The notes under the pieces were generated by a model. That model worked only from the letters and a program-made list of their open reading frames with translations. It was not told where the DNA came from and did not search any database. A DNA stretch of 64,000 nucleotides from Paracoccaceae bacterium (lineage in GTDB: Bacteria > Pseudomonadota > Alphaproteobacteria > Rhodobacterales > Rhodobacteraceae), in the NCBI GenBank assembly GCA_002708925.1, contig PAPN01000009.1, positions 1 through 64,000 on the forward strand, read 5' to 3'. Positions within the stretch are counted from its first letter, which is position 1. Every line of letters starts with the position of its first letter. The translations under genes and the position numbers were made by a program. Positions 8,854 to 17,262 of this stretch are shown here, one piece after another.

Positions 8854-9308
8854 GATCGGGCCGCGGGGATGGCGATGGCAGCGGTTTCCTTGGCCGTGTC
8901 CAGCGTGATGATAGATTCCGTCCGCAGCACCGCTGGCAGAGGTTTCACCACCTCGGACAGAAACGCCTGCAAAGCCCGCGTGTCGGCCACGCGCAGTTTC
9001 ATCAGATAGGAATGCGGCCCGCTGATGTGGTGCAGTTCCTGAACCTCGGGATGGGCACTCAGTGCGGTGACGGCCTGGGCCTCGCCCTCATAGCTTAGAT
9101 CCAGAAGGACGAAGGCGCACAGCCCGACGCCAAAAGCCTGCGGCGACAGGCGCGCCTGCCACCCGGTAATCGCGCCGCTGGCCGACAGGCGGCGGACCCG
9201 TTCGCTGGCGGCTGACAGGGACAAGCCCACGGACTGGGCGATCTCGGCATTCGAGGCACGGCCCTGCACTTGAAGGATTTCGCAAATTTTCCGGTCAATA
9301 CTGTCCAT
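8850..9308 (-). CDS. Lrp/AsnC-family transcriptional regulator
   Basis: A 152-residue protein with an N-terminal winged helix-turn-helix (DRKICEILQVQGRASNAEIA, then LSLSAASERVRRL) and a C-terminal RAM/AsnC ligand-binding domain (about residues 65-145). Proteins of this family bind amino acids and form octamers that wrap DNA. The immediate partner is the LysE exporter downstream, which it most likely regulates. A long imperfect inverted repeat lies 15 bases upstream of its start codon and is the obvious candidate for autoregulation. Confidence 0.92.
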   Translation of the reverse strand: MDSIDRKICEILQVQGRASNAEIAQSVGLSLSAASERVRRLSASGAITGWQARLSPQAFGVGLCAFVLLDLSYEGEAQAVTALSAHPEVQELHHISGPHSYLMKLRVADTRALQAFLSEVVKPLPAVLRTESIITLDTAKETAAIAIPAARS

Positions 9309-9323
9309 GACTGCCCTTCTGCC

Positions 9324-9374
9324 TGATTTTTGATAATTGCTCGGTTTATTTGGCGGTAAAATTATAAGAAATCA
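9324..9374 (-). promoter_or_regulatory. Long AT-rich inverted repeat upstream of the Lrp-type gene
   Basis: Arm 1 is TGATTTTTGATAATT (9324-9338) and arm 2 is AATTATAAGAAATCA (9360-9374). They match as inverted repeats at 13 of 15 positions and are separated by 21 bases. The stretch is far more AT-rich than its surroundings and sits between the divergent Lrp-type gene and the ion-channel gene, so it is likely the operator/promoter of the Lrp gene. Confidence 0.55.
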
Positions 9375-9472
9375 AGAGATTCGCCTGCCGGTGTGCGATG
9401 CGGGCGTGATTTCGCCGCCTTTTCCATCCGTTTGCCATTTGCTACGGCTGGGCCAGTAACCGGGGATATATC

Positions 9473-10234
9473 ATGCTGCGGCGGATCAAACGGCTCTATG
9501 AGGGGAATAGCGAGAGCGCGCATCGGTTCCGGTATGCGCTGCTGATTTTCGATGTGGTGACGATTCTATTCGTGATCGGGACATCGTTCTTTCCGCATGC
9601 GCTGGCGGTCGAGGTGCTGGATTTCGTCTTTGGCGTGGTGATCTTGCTGGATTTCATCGCTCGGATCGCGATTACACCGCAGCGCCTGCGCCATTTCACG
9701 CGGCTCTCGACCTGGGCGGATATTGTGGCTGTGGGCTCGTTTCTGGCGCCGATTGTGGGCGAGGGGCTGGGGTTTTTACGGATTCTGCGGACGCTCAGGC
9801 TGTTGCATACTTATCAGCTGATGAACCGGCTAAAGCAGGATTTCGGTTTCATGCGCCGACATCATGAGGTGGCGACTGCCGCGATCAACCTGTGTGTGTT
9901 CCTGTTCGTGATGACCGGGCTGATCTATGCGCTGCAACATGACATCAACCCGCAGATCAACAATTATGCGGATGCGCTGTATTTCACCGTCACCACGCTG
10001 ACCACTACCGGATTCGGAGACATCACCCTGACCGGCACGGCGGGGCGGATGCTGTCCGTGGCGGTGATGATCTTCGGGGTCACTTTGTTTCTGCGCCTGG
10101 CGCAGGTGCTGTTCCGCCCGACCAAGGTCAGCCACCCTTGCGAGACTTGCGGACTGGTCCTGCATGACGCCGATGCGGTGCATTGCAAACACTGTGGCGC
10201 CCCCGTCCGGATCGAGACCGAAGGCCACGTCTGA
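9473..10234 (+). CDS. Voltage-gated-type potassium channel with C-terminal zinc ribbon
   Basis: A 253-residue ion-channel protein. Residues about 20-210 hold the six-helix channel fold. An S4-like segment has arginines at 103, 106 and 109. The pore carries the selectivity filter TTTGFGD (177-183), preceded by a pore helix. After the last helix come two CxxC pairs (Cys223/226 and Cys238/241) spaced like a zinc ribbon. The family is the bacterial voltage-sensing K+ channel group; K+ selectivity is inferred from GFGD. The appended zinc ribbon is unusual. The gene appears monocistronic; the ABC exporter starts 89 bases downstream. Confidence 0.86.
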   Translation: MLRRIKRLYEGNSESAHRFRYALLIFDVVTILFVIGTSFFPHALAVEVLDFVFGVVILLDFIARIAITPQRLRHFTRLSTWADIVAVGSFLAPIVGEGLGFLRILRTLRLLHTYQLMNRLKQDFGFMRRHHEVATAAINLCVFLFVMTGLIYALQHDINPQINNYADALYFTVTTLTTTGFGDITLTGTAGRMLSVAVMIFGVTLFLRLAQVLFRPTKVSHPCETCGLVLHDADAVHCKHCGAPVRIETEGHV

Positions 10235-10323
10235 GCCAATAAATACAGCCGCGACATAGCTGCGGCTTGCTCGGTTTGGCGCCATCGCATAAACCCGCCG
10301 CGCAGGACATGGAAAGGAACCCT

Positions 10324-12108
10324 ATGGCGCGCGGACCCGTACCCGTTACCGAAGACCGAGAGAAATCCAAGCGCGTCGGCGCGTTGCGGGATCTCTGGCC
10401 CTTTCTGAGCCCCTATAAGCTGATGGTGGCGCTGGCCGGTCTGGCCCTGACGCTGACGGCCAGCGTGTCGCTGGCGCTGCCGCTGGCCGTGCGCCGGGTG
10501 GTGGATAATTTCGGATCCGAGGCGGGGGCGCTGCTGGACCGTTATTTTGCCGCCGCGCTGGCTTTGGCCGGGTTGCTGGCGATCGGCACCGGGCTGCGGT
10601 ACGCGCTGGTCACGCGGCTGGGCGAACGGGTTGTGGCCGACATCCGCAAGGCCGTTTTCGACCGTATCATCGGCATGTCGCCCGCCTATTTCGAAAATAT
10701 CATGACCGGCGAGGTGATCAGCCGGATCACCACCGACACCACGCTGATCCTGTCGGTCATTGGCTCGTCTATTTCGGTGGCGCTGCGCAATGTGCTGATC
10801 TTCCTGGGCGGGCTGGTGCTGATGCTGTTTACCTCGGCCAAGCTGACCGGGCTGGTGCTGCTGATCGTGCCGCTGGTCATCGTGCCGATCCTGGTGCTGG
10901 GCCGCCGCCTGCGGGTGCTGAGCCGCGAAAATCAGGACTGGATCGCCGCGTCCTCGGGCAATGCCACCGAGGCGCTGACCTCGATCCAGACGGTGCAGGC
11001 CTTTACCAATGAACGCGCGGCGATCCGAGATTTCGCCGATGTGACCGAGAAAAGCTATGACTCGGCCCGCCGCCGGGTCACCACGCGGGCGGTGATGACG
11101 GTGATCGTGATTTTCCTGGTGTTTTCCGGCGTTGTGGGGGTGCTGTGGATCGGTGCCAATGACGTGCGCGGCGGGCTGATGAGCGCCGGTGCGCTGGTGC
11201 AATTCGTGATTTATTCGGTCATGGTGGCGGGCTCGGTTGGGGCCCTGTCGGAAATCTGGGGCGAGCTGCAACGCGCTGCCGGGGCCACCGAGCGCCTGGT
11301 TGAACTGCTGCGGGCCACGGACAGTGTGGCCGATCCGGCGCAGCCTCTGCCCGTGCCCGCGCCGACCCGTGGGGCGATCCGCTTTGAGAATGTCAGTTTC
11401 CGCTATCCTTCGCGTCCGGATGTGTCGGCGCTGGATCAGATTGATCTGGAAATCCAGCCGGGGGAAACCGTGGCGCTGGTGGGGCCCTCTGGGGCCGGGA
11501 AAACGACGATCATTCAGACGTTGCTGCGGTTCTACGATCCTCAGGCGGGGCGGATTTTGCTGGATGGCACCGCGCTGAGCGACATGGCGCGCAGCGCATT
11601 CCGGCAGCATATGGCGCTGGTGCCGCAGGATCCGGTGATCTTTGCCTCTTCGGCGCGGGAAAATATCCGCTTTGGACGGCCCGGTGCCTCGGATGCCGAG
11701 GTGGAGGCCGCGGCCAAAGCCGCCGCTGCGCATGACTTTATCCTGAAGCTGCCCGAGGGCTATGACAGTCAGGTGGGCGAGCGTGGCGTGATGCTGTCGG
11801 GCGGGCAGAAACAACGGATCGCGATTGCGCGGGCCATCCTGCGGGATGCGCCGGTTCTGTTGCTGGACGAGGCCACCAGCGCCCTGGACGCCGAAAGCGA
11901 GCGCGCGGTGCAGGCAGCCGTGGACGAGCTGTCGAAAACCCGCACGACGATCATCGTGGCGCACCGTCTGGCCACGGTGAAGAAGGCGGATCGGATTGTC
12001 GTGCTGGAGGAGGGCCGGATCGTGGCTCAGGGCCGGCACGAAGAACTGGTGGCGGAAGGCGGGCTGTATGCGCGGCTGGCCAGGCTGCAATTCACCGACG
12101 GGATGTGA
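10324..12108 (+). CDS. ABC exporter, fused membrane and ATPase domains (MsbA/BmrA type)
   Basis: A 594-residue half-transporter from ATG 10324, with AAAGGAA just upstream; a 19-codon extension was rejected. Residues about 30-320 form a six-helix type-1 exporter membrane domain. The C-terminal ATPase has Walker A GPSGAGKTT, signature LSGGQKQR, Walker B VLLLDEATSALD and switch His in VAHRL. It works as a dimer in the inner membrane. Candidates for substrate are lipids, lipid A precursors or drugs; nothing next to it decides. No partner gene is adjacent. Confidence 0.9.
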   Translation: MARGPVPVTEDREKSKRVGALRDLWPFLSPYKLMVALAGLALTLTASVSLALPLAVRRVVDNFGSEAGALLDRYFAAALALAGLLAIGTGLRYALVTRLGERVVADIRKAVFDRIIGMSPAYFENIMTGEVISRITTDTTLILSVIGSSISVALRNVLIFLGGLVLMLFTSAKLTGLVLLIVPLVIVPILVLGRRLRVLSRENQDWIAASSGNATEALTSIQTVQAFTNERAAIRDFADVTEKSYDSARRRVTTRAVMTVIVIFLVFSGVVGVLWIGANDVRGGLMSAGALVQFVIYSVMVAGSVGALSEIWGELQRAAGATERLVELLRATDSVADPAQPLPVPAPTRGAIRFENVSFRYPSRPDVSALDQIDLEIQPGETVALVGPSGAGKTTIIQTLLRFYDPQAGRILLDGTALSDMARSAFRQHMALVPQDPVIFASSARENIRFGRPGASDAEVEAAAKAAAAHDFILKLPEGYDSQVGERGVMLSGGQKQRIAIARAILRDAPVLLLDEATSALDAESERAVQAAVDELSKTRTTIIVAHRLATVKKADRIVVLEEGRIVAQGRHEELVAEGGLYARLARLQFTDGM

Positions 12109-12272
12109 CCTGAAGGGGCGCCTGCGGCGCGCTTGATGTCTCGTCGGCGGCCTATTGGCCTTCTCCTCGGGCGGGGGGAGGGGTGACATGTCTTATTGGG
12201 GTGATTGTGACGTGACGTGCCAGTTTTTCCCCTTTTGAAATGGCGGCTGTCGGGGCAGGTTACGGCTATTGA

Positions 12273-12304
12273 GGCCGCCACTCACGGTTGGCCACCACTC
12301 ACGG
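12273..12304 (+). repeat. Tandem 15-base direct repeat in the kbp leader
   Basis: GGCCGCCACTCACGG (12273-12287) is followed two bases later by GGCCACCACTCACGG (12290-12304), one mismatch. The second copy ends ten bases before the kbp start codon and supplies its G-rich ribosome-binding stretch. The rest of the 205-base gap from 12109 holds only short GC-rich inverted repeats with no clear T-tract. Confidence 0.6.
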
Positions 12305-12313
12305 GGATATGAC

Positions 12314-12724
12314 ATGGGACTGTTCAATTTCTGGAAAAGCTCGGGCAAGAAACTGGCGGAAGAGCCGACACCGGCGGTGTTGAAAAAAGAGGTCGAAGAC
12401 CTGGGGCTTGATGCCGAGGGGCTGGACTTCGCTGTGGAAGGAGACAAGGTAAAGATCTCTGGCGCGGCGTTGACCCCGGAAATGCGCGAAAAGGTCATCC
12501 TGGCGGTTGGCAATGTCGAAGGTGTGGCAGAGGTCGAAGACGACGCCGAGGCGGAAGCCGTTTTCCACACTGTGGAAAAAGGGGACACGCTGTCGGCGGT
12601 TGCCAAGAAGACTCTGGGCAGTGCCAACCGCTACATGGAAATCTTTGAGGCAAACAAACCCATGCTGAGCCATCCCGACAAGATCTATCCCGGTCAGGTG
12701 CTGCGTATCCCTGTCGAGGCTTAA
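12314..12724 (+). CDS. kbp: Kbp/YgaU-like BON-LysM protein (potassium-binding protein family)
   Basis: A 136-residue protein that lines up along its whole length with E. coli Kbp (YgaU). It starts MGLFNFWKSSGKKL, has a BON domain (about residues 22-78, with EKVILAVGNVEGVAEVED), then a LysM domain (about 85-135, with YTVEKGDT-like FHTVEKGDTLS and IFEANKPMLSHPDKIYPG). E. coli Kbp is a cytoplasmic K+ sensor. No signal peptide is visible, in agreement with that. It lies one gene away from a predicted potassium channel, which may be chance. A strong terminator follows. Confidence 0.9.
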   Translation: MGLFNFWKSSGKKLAEEPTPAVLKKEVEDLGLDAEGLDFAVEGDKVKISGAALTPEMREKVILAVGNVEGVAEVEDDAEAEAVFHTVEKGDTLSAVAKKTLGSANRYMEIFEANKPMLSHPDKIYPGQVLRIPVEA

Positions 12725-12754
12725 CCAAAGGTCACCCAGAATGACCCGGAAAAA

Positions 12755-12777
12755 GGCGCAGTTTTGCGCCCTTTTTT
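12755..12777 (+). terminator. Rho-independent terminator after kbp
   Basis: GGCGCA (12755-12760), loop GTTT, TGCGCC (12765-12770), then C and six T. Perfect six-pair stem. Confidence 0.88.
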
Positions 12778-12818
12778 GTGTTTTGACGTTGCGCAATTGA
12801 CCTTGGGGGCGTCTTGTA

Positions 12819-12838
12819 TGAAAGGGGAAACCCTTTCA
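12819..12838 (+). promoter_or_regulatory. Perfect hairpin with GAAA tetraloop upstream of the acyl-CoA synthetase
   Basis: TGAAAGGG (12819-12826) and CCCTTTCA (12831-12838) pair perfectly across GAAA. It ends 61 bases before the start codon at 12900. With no T-tract it is not a terminator; it could be an operator dyad or an RNA element in the leader. An eight-base palindrome TTGCGCAA lies at 12789-12796. Confidence 0.45.
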
Positions 12839-12899
12839 CATTGCGCGCGAGGAACACAGCTGGCCCATGTGAAACGGGCCGCAAAACGGGAGGATACCG

Positions 12900-14783
12900 A
12901 TGGGATTTGCATCCATTCAGGACACGATTGCGATCGAGAGCGAGGCAACCTGGGCCGAGCGCGATGTGCCCAGGACCTTGTATCAGATGCTGACGCGCAC
13001 CAAGGACAAGAACGGTGCGGGCAATGCCGTCAGTTTCCAGCTGCTGTCGGGGCCGACCGATAAGGCCGAGACGCTGACCTGGGTCGAATTGCACGCGCGC
13101 ACCTGTCAGGCGGCCAACATGTTCCGCGATTTGGGGGTGGGCGAGGGCGACGTGGTGGCCTGTGTATTGCCCAACTGCAATGAAACCATCCTGACCATTC
13201 TGGGCGGAGCGATTGCCGGGATCATCAACCCGATCAACCCGCTGCTGGAGCCCGAGCAGATCGGGGCCATCCTGCGTGAGACCAAGGCCAAGGTCGTGGT
13301 CCCGCTCAAGGCGTTTCCGAAAACCGATGTGGCGCAGAAAACCGCCGAGGCCGTGCGCCACGCGCCGGGCGTGCACACGGTTCTGGAGGTGGATCTGAAC
13401 CGCTATCTGACTCCGCCCAAAAGCTGGATCGTGCCCTTGGTGCGTCCGAAAAATCCGGGCAATCACCACGCGGATGTGCTGGATTTCAACAAAACGATGC
13501 GCAAATACCCGCGCGCGCTGTCCTTTGCCGATGCCAGCGAGGATCGCGTGGCCGCCTATTTCCACACGGGCGGGACGACGGGGATGCCCAAGGTGGCGCA
13601 GCATCGCTATTCGGGCATTGTCTATAATGGCTGGCTGGGCGGCACGCTGCTGTACACCCCCGAGGACAATATCATCTGCCCGCTGCCCATGTTCCATGTC
13701 TTTGCCTGCCATGTGATCATGATGTCGGCGATTTATGCCGGTTCTCATGTGGTGTTCCCGACGCCTGCGGGGTATCGCGGCGACGGGGTGTTCGATAATT
13801 TCTGGAAACTGGTCGAGCGCTGGAAAATCTCGTTCATCATCACCGTGCCCACGGCGATTTCGGCGCTGATGCAGCGGCCGGTGGATGCGGATATTTCCAG
13901 TGTGAAGACCTCGTTTTCGGGCTCGGCCCCGCTGCCGCTGGAACTGTTCAATCGGTTCGAAGCTGCCTCGGACGTGACCATCGTCGAGGGCTACGGGCTG
14001 ACCGAGGCCACCTGTCTGGTGTCGGTGAACCCTGTGGATGGGCAGAAGAAGGTCGGCTCGGTCGGGATCCGGTTCCCTTATTGCGATGTGCGTATCTTCA
14101 AAGAGGTGGACGGTGCGCCGGTGGAATGCGCCCCCGATGAGGTGGGCGAGATCTGCGTCTCGAACCCCGGCGTCAACGCGCCCAACACCTATACCGAGGA
14201 CGATAAGAACAAAGACCTGTACCATTACGGCAAATACCTGCGGACCGGCGATCTGGGCCGGATCGACGCGGACAGCTATATCTGGATCACCGGCCGGGCC
14301 AAGGATCTGATCATTCGCGGCGGGCATAACATTGACCCGGCTGAAATCGAAGAGGCCCTGCTGGCGCATCATGATGTTGCCTTTGCCGGGGCGATCGGCC
14401 AGCCGGATGTGCACGCGGGCGAAATTCCCTGCGCCTATGTCGAACTGATCGAGGGGGCCTCGGTCAGCGCAGAAGAGCTGATCAAACACGCCAAGATCCA
14501 TGTCCACGAACGCGCCGCTCAGCCCAAATTCATCGAGGTGCTGGACGAGCTGCCCAAAACCGCCGTCGGCAAGGTGTTCAAGCCCGATCTGCGCAAGCGC
14601 GCCATCACCCGTGTCTACAATCAGGCGCTGGACGAGGCCAAGCTGAACGCCCAGGTCATCGCGGTGATCGACGATAAGAAACGCGGCCTGGTGGCGCAGG
14701 TCGAACGGACCGGCGTTGTGCATGACGATGAGGTCGGGCACGTGCTGGGCGCGTTCACCCGGCCTTGGGAATGGGCAGAGTGA
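12900..14783 (+). CDS. AMP-forming acyl-CoA synthetase family protein
   Basis: A 627-residue member of the adenylate-forming (ANL) superfamily. Motifs in order: FHTGGTTGMPK (P-loop, about residue 222), GYGLTEAT (about 360), RTGDLGRID (about 450), KDLIIRGGHNIDP and the C-terminal PKTAVGKVFKP with the adenylation lysine. It would activate a carboxylic acid with ATP and attach CoA. The acid is unknown. The start ATG has GGGAGGA eight bases upstream. It stands alone between the kbp terminator and a convergent racemase gene. A perfect hairpin in its leader suggests specific regulation. Confidence 0.88.
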   Translation: MGFASIQDTIAIESEATWAERDVPRTLYQMLTRTKDKNGAGNAVSFQLLSGPTDKAETLTWVELHARTCQAANMFRDLGVGEGDVVACVLPNCNETILTILGGAIAGIINPINPLLEPEQIGAILRETKAKVVVPLKAFPKTDVAQKTAEAVRHAPGVHTVLEVDLNRYLTPPKSWIVPLVRPKNPGNHHADVLDFNKTMRKYPRALSFADASEDRVAAYFHTGGTTGMPKVAQHRYSGIVYNGWLGGTLLYTPEDNIICPLPMFHVFACHVIMMSAIYAGSHVVFPTPAGYRGDGVFDNFWKLVERWKISFIITVPTAISALMQRPVDADISSVKTSFSGSAPLPLELFNRFEAASDVTIVEGYGLTEATCLVSVNPVDGQKKVGSVGIRFPYCDVRIFKEVDGAPVECAPDEVGEICVSNPGVNAPNTYTEDDKNKDLYHYGKYLRTGDLGRIDADSYIWITGRAKDLIIRGGHNIDPAEIEEALLAHHDVAFAGAIGQPDVHAGEIPCAYVELIEGASVSAEELIKHAKIHVHERAAQPKFIEVLDELPKTAVGKVFKPDLRKRAITRVYNQALDEAKLNAQVIAVIDDKKRGLVAQVERTGVVHDDEVGHVLGAFTRPWEWAE

Positions 14784-14807
14784 TCCGCCGGAAATGACAG
14801 AAATCAG

Positions 14808-14840
14808 GGCCACCCCCATAGCGGGTGGCCTTTGGGTTTT
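14808..14840. terminator. Terminator between convergent acyl-CoA synthetase and racemase genes
   Basis: GGCCACCC (14808-14815), seven-base loop, GGGTGGCC (14823-14830), then TTTGGGTTTT. Perfect eight-pair stem, extendable by a G-U and an A-T pair. The tract is better for the plus strand; the minus-strand racemase stop abuts it at 14839. Confidence 0.7.
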
Positions 14841-15486
14841 AACGGGTCAGGACCATGGCCTGCGCCAGTGCCGCCGCCGCGCGCACCCCGTCGATTACAG
14901 GAAGGCCGGCGCGCTCTTGCAAAGGCGGCAGCAGGGCGGTCATCCCCGAACAGCCCAGCACAACCGATTGCGCCCCCTGCGTCTGCGCGGCGTTAATTTC
15001 GTCGCTCAGAACGGATAGGACGTGGGGCCCGCCATCCTCGACCTCTAGCACGGGCAGCCCGCTGGGCCGCACGCCCGCGCAATGATCGGCAAAGCCGTAG
15101 CGGCGAATATTCCCTTCGATCACCGGCACGGAAACGGACAGGGTGGTGACAACGCCAAAGCTCTGGCCGCGCAGCAGCGCCATGTGAAAGGCCGCCTGGC
15201 CAATGCCGATCACTGGACAATGCGCGGCGGCGCGGGCCTGCGCCAGCCCGGTGTCGTCAAAACAGGCGATGACGATCGCATCCACGGCCTCGTCCCGTGC
15301 GCGCGGCAACAAAGACAGCACCCCCGGCAGCGCGTCATCCCCATCCTGCGGCCCCTGAATGGCGGGCGGGCCGTCGCTATTCGTCCAGCCCAGGATCTGC
15401 GCCTGCGGCAGCACCTGCCGGGCCGAGGCCACCGCGCTATCGGTCATATGCGCCGAGGAATTTGGATTCAGAAAAAGCAGTTTCAC
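14839..15486 (-). CDS. Asp/Glu/hydantoin racemase family protein
   Basis: A 215-residue protein from GTG 15486 (VKLLFLNPNSS). It shows the two-cysteine arrangement of cofactor-independent racemases: Cys75 in VIACFDDTG and Cys179 in VVLGCSGMT, one per half of the pseudo-symmetric fold. The LNPNSS start is typical of hydantoin racemases. Family members racemise hydantoins, aspartate, glutamate or act as decarboxylases. It begins five bases after the stop of the upstream permease, so it is the last gene of the ABC-transporter operon. Its substrate is therefore probably the imported compound or a product of it. Confidence 0.85.
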   Translation of the reverse strand: MKLLFLNPNSSAHMTDSAVASARQVLPQAQILGWTNSDGPPAIQGPQDGDDALPGVLSLLPRARDEAVDAIVIACFDDTGLAQARAAAHCPVIGIGQAAFHMALLRGQSFGVVTTLSVSVPVIEGNIRRYGFADHCAGVRPSGLPVLEVEDGGPHVLSVLSDEINAAQTQGAQSVVLGCSGMTALLPPLQERAGLPVIDGVRAAAALAQAMVLTR

Positions 15487-15491
15487 CGGGC

Positions 15492-16328
15492 TTAGACCCC
15501 TTTGCCCGCATCCGAGCCCAGCCGCGCGCGCCGCCGCCCCGTGATCCACAGGCTGAGGATAAACCCGCCGATGATGACAAAGGAAAACAGCGTGGTCAGC
15601 GTCCCCAGCGCATAGATCACCGGGGTGGTGACGTTGGTTGTCATTCCGAAAATTTCAAGCGGCAGGGTGTTATAGCTGCCAGCGGTCAGCAGGGTGCGGG
15701 CGAACTCGTCATAGGACAGGGTAAAGCCGAACAGCGCCACCCCGATCAAAGAAGGCGCGATGATCGGCAGCACCACGAAACGGATCGTCTGCCAGGCGGT
15801 GGCGCCCTGGTCGCGGGCGGCCTCTTCGTAGGATTTGTCGAAACGGTTGAAGACGGCGAACATGATCAGCAGGCCAAAGGGCAGCGTCCAGGTCAGCTGC
15901 GCGCCGAATCCGGAACTGGCCCAATGCACCGGCCAGCCCAGCTGGCTAAAGATCAGCCCCACCCCCAGTGACACCAGGATCGACGGGATCACCAATGAGG
16001 CGATGATCAGGTAAAACACCACGCCCGACCCCGCAAAGCGTTTGCGAAAGGCCAGCCCGCCCATCACCGACACCACGACCGTGGTCACCATCACCATCAG
16101 CCCCAGCGCAAAGGATCTGCGGAACGAGCCCCAGATGTCCCCCACGGCCTGTTCCTCGAACAGATCAAAGAACCAGTGCAGCGACACCCCGCGCATGGGA
16201 AAGGTCAGGCCTCCGCCCGGCCCCTGGAAGCTGAGGATGCCGATGGTGATCGTCGGGCCGTACAGAAACAGAATGAACAGCGCGAAAAACGCGGTCAGCA
16301 CATAGAAGGAACGAGGACGCTTTTCCAT
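15492..16328 (-). CDS. ABC transporter permease, PotC type
   Basis: A 278-residue inner-membrane permease with six predicted helices. The cytoplasmic EAA loop (about residues 165-185, EEAARDQGATAWQTIRFVVLP region) contacts the ATPase. It resembles the second permease of spermidine/putrescine-type importers. It starts three bases after the stop of the other permease and is followed by the racemase. The polyamine name reflects family resemblance only; the actual ligand is not known. Confidence 0.9.
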   Translation of the reverse strand: MEKRPRSFYVLTAFFALFILFLYGPTITIGILSFQGPGGGLTFPMRGVSLHWFFDLFEEQAVGDIWGSFRRSFALGLMVMVTTVVVSVMGGLAFRKRFAGSGVVFYLIIASLVIPSILVSLGVGLIFSQLGWPVHWASSGFGAQLTWTLPFGLLIMFAVFNRFDKSYEEAARDQGATAWQTIRFVVLPIIAPSLIGVALFGFTLSYDEFARTLLTAGSYNTLPLEIFGMTTNVTTPVIYALGTLTTLFSFVIIGGFILSLWITGRRRARLGSDAGKGV

Positions 16329-16331
16329 GGA

Positions 16332-17186
16332 TCACAGCTCCTTACGGATGTCGACAAAGCGCAGCAGGATGCCGATCACGATCAGCACGGTCAGCAGCAG
16401 CACAACGGATGTCGCCGCGGCCGAGGGATATTGCAGCAGGGAAATATCGTTGGAAATCAGCCGGCCGACGTTGGCCTTCTGACTGCCGGACATGAAACGC
16501 ACGGTGATGAAATCCCCCATCACCAGCGTCAGCACGAAAATGGTGCCGATCATGATCCCCGGTTTGGTCAGCGGCAGGATCACATGGGTCAGCGTTTGCC
16601 AGCCGCTGGCGCCATTGTCGCGGGCGGCCTCGATCAGGGAATGGTCAATCCGCATCATCGTGTTGAAAATCGGCACCACCATGAACAGCGTGTACAGGTG
16701 GACAAAGGCCAGAATGACTGAAAAATCCGAATAGAGCAGCCACTCGACCGGCTGATCCACCACGCCCCAGGATATCAGCGTCTGGTTGGCAATCCCGTTG
16801 CGCCCCAGAAACGGAATCCAGGAAATCATCCGAATGATATTCGACGTCCAGAACGGGATCGTGCACAGCAGAAACAGCGCGATCTGCACGCCCTGGCTGC
16901 GGATGTGAAAGGCCAGGTAATAGGCGACGGTAAACCCGATCAGAAAGGTCGCGGCCCAGGTGATCAGCGCGTATTTGAACGTGGCGAAGAAGACTTTGTA
17001 GGTGACGGGCGAGCCAAAGAGATACTGGTAATTCTCGAATGAGAAATCGGGAATGATGGAAAATTCCGTCGCCCGCCAGAAGCTGACCACGACAATCGTC
17101 AGGATCGGCAGGATCAAAAACCCCAGCAGGATCAGGCTAAGCGGGGCGGCTTGCAGCCAGCCCGAGAGGTGACGGTTTTTCAGCAT
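16332..17186 (-). CDS. ABC transporter permease, PotB type
   Basis: A 284-residue membrane protein starting MLKNRHLSGWLQAAP with six helices and the EAA loop (EAARDNGASGWQTL, about residues 185-200). It pairs with the PotC-type permease to form the transmembrane channel. It is separated from the upstream substrate-binding gene by 76 bases that contain an 11-pair hairpin, consistent with lower expression than the binding protein. Confidence 0.9.
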   Translation of the reverse strand: MLKNRHLSGWLQAAPLSLILLGFLILPILTIVVVSFWRATEFSIIPDFSFENYQYLFGSPVTYKVFFATFKYALITWAATFLIGFTVAYYLAFHIRSQGVQIALFLLCTIPFWTSNIIRMISWIPFLGRNGIANQTLISWGVVDQPVEWLLYSDFSVILAFVHLYTLFMVVPIFNTMMRIDHSLIEAARDNGASGWQTLTHVILPLTKPGIMIGTIFVLTLVMGDFITVRFMSGSQKANVGRLISNDISLLQYPSAAATSVVLLLTVLIVIGILLRFVDIRKEL

Positions 17187-17220
17187 AGGGGGCCTTTGCG
17201 CGCAGCGTCAGGAAAGGGGA

Positions 17221-17247
17221 GGATGAGAGGGCCGCGCCCCCTCATCC
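17221..17247 (-). other. Strong hairpin between binding-protein and permease genes
   Basis: The plus strand shows GGATGAGAGGG (17221-17231), CCGCG, CCCCCTCATCC (17237-17247). In the minus-strand mRNA this is an 11-pair stem with one G-U wobble and no T-tract. Such intercistronic hairpins often protect the upstream binding-protein message and limit read-through into permease genes. Confidence 0.6.
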
Positions 17248-17262
17248 CAAGGTGTCACCGCA

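Noticed and set aside
10245-10266. Hairpin AGCCGC-N9-GCGGCT after the potassium channel gene as terminator
   Set aside because: Six-pair stem with a long loop and no T-tract.
9964-12189. Minus-strand frame of 741 codons opposite the ABC exporter
   Set aside because: Antisense shadow of the exporter and channel genes, His/Gln/Arg-rich, no domain signature.
12732-14819. Minus-strand frame of 695 codons opposite the acyl-CoA synthetase
   Set aside because: Antisense shadow; the plus strand has all adenylate-forming motifs.
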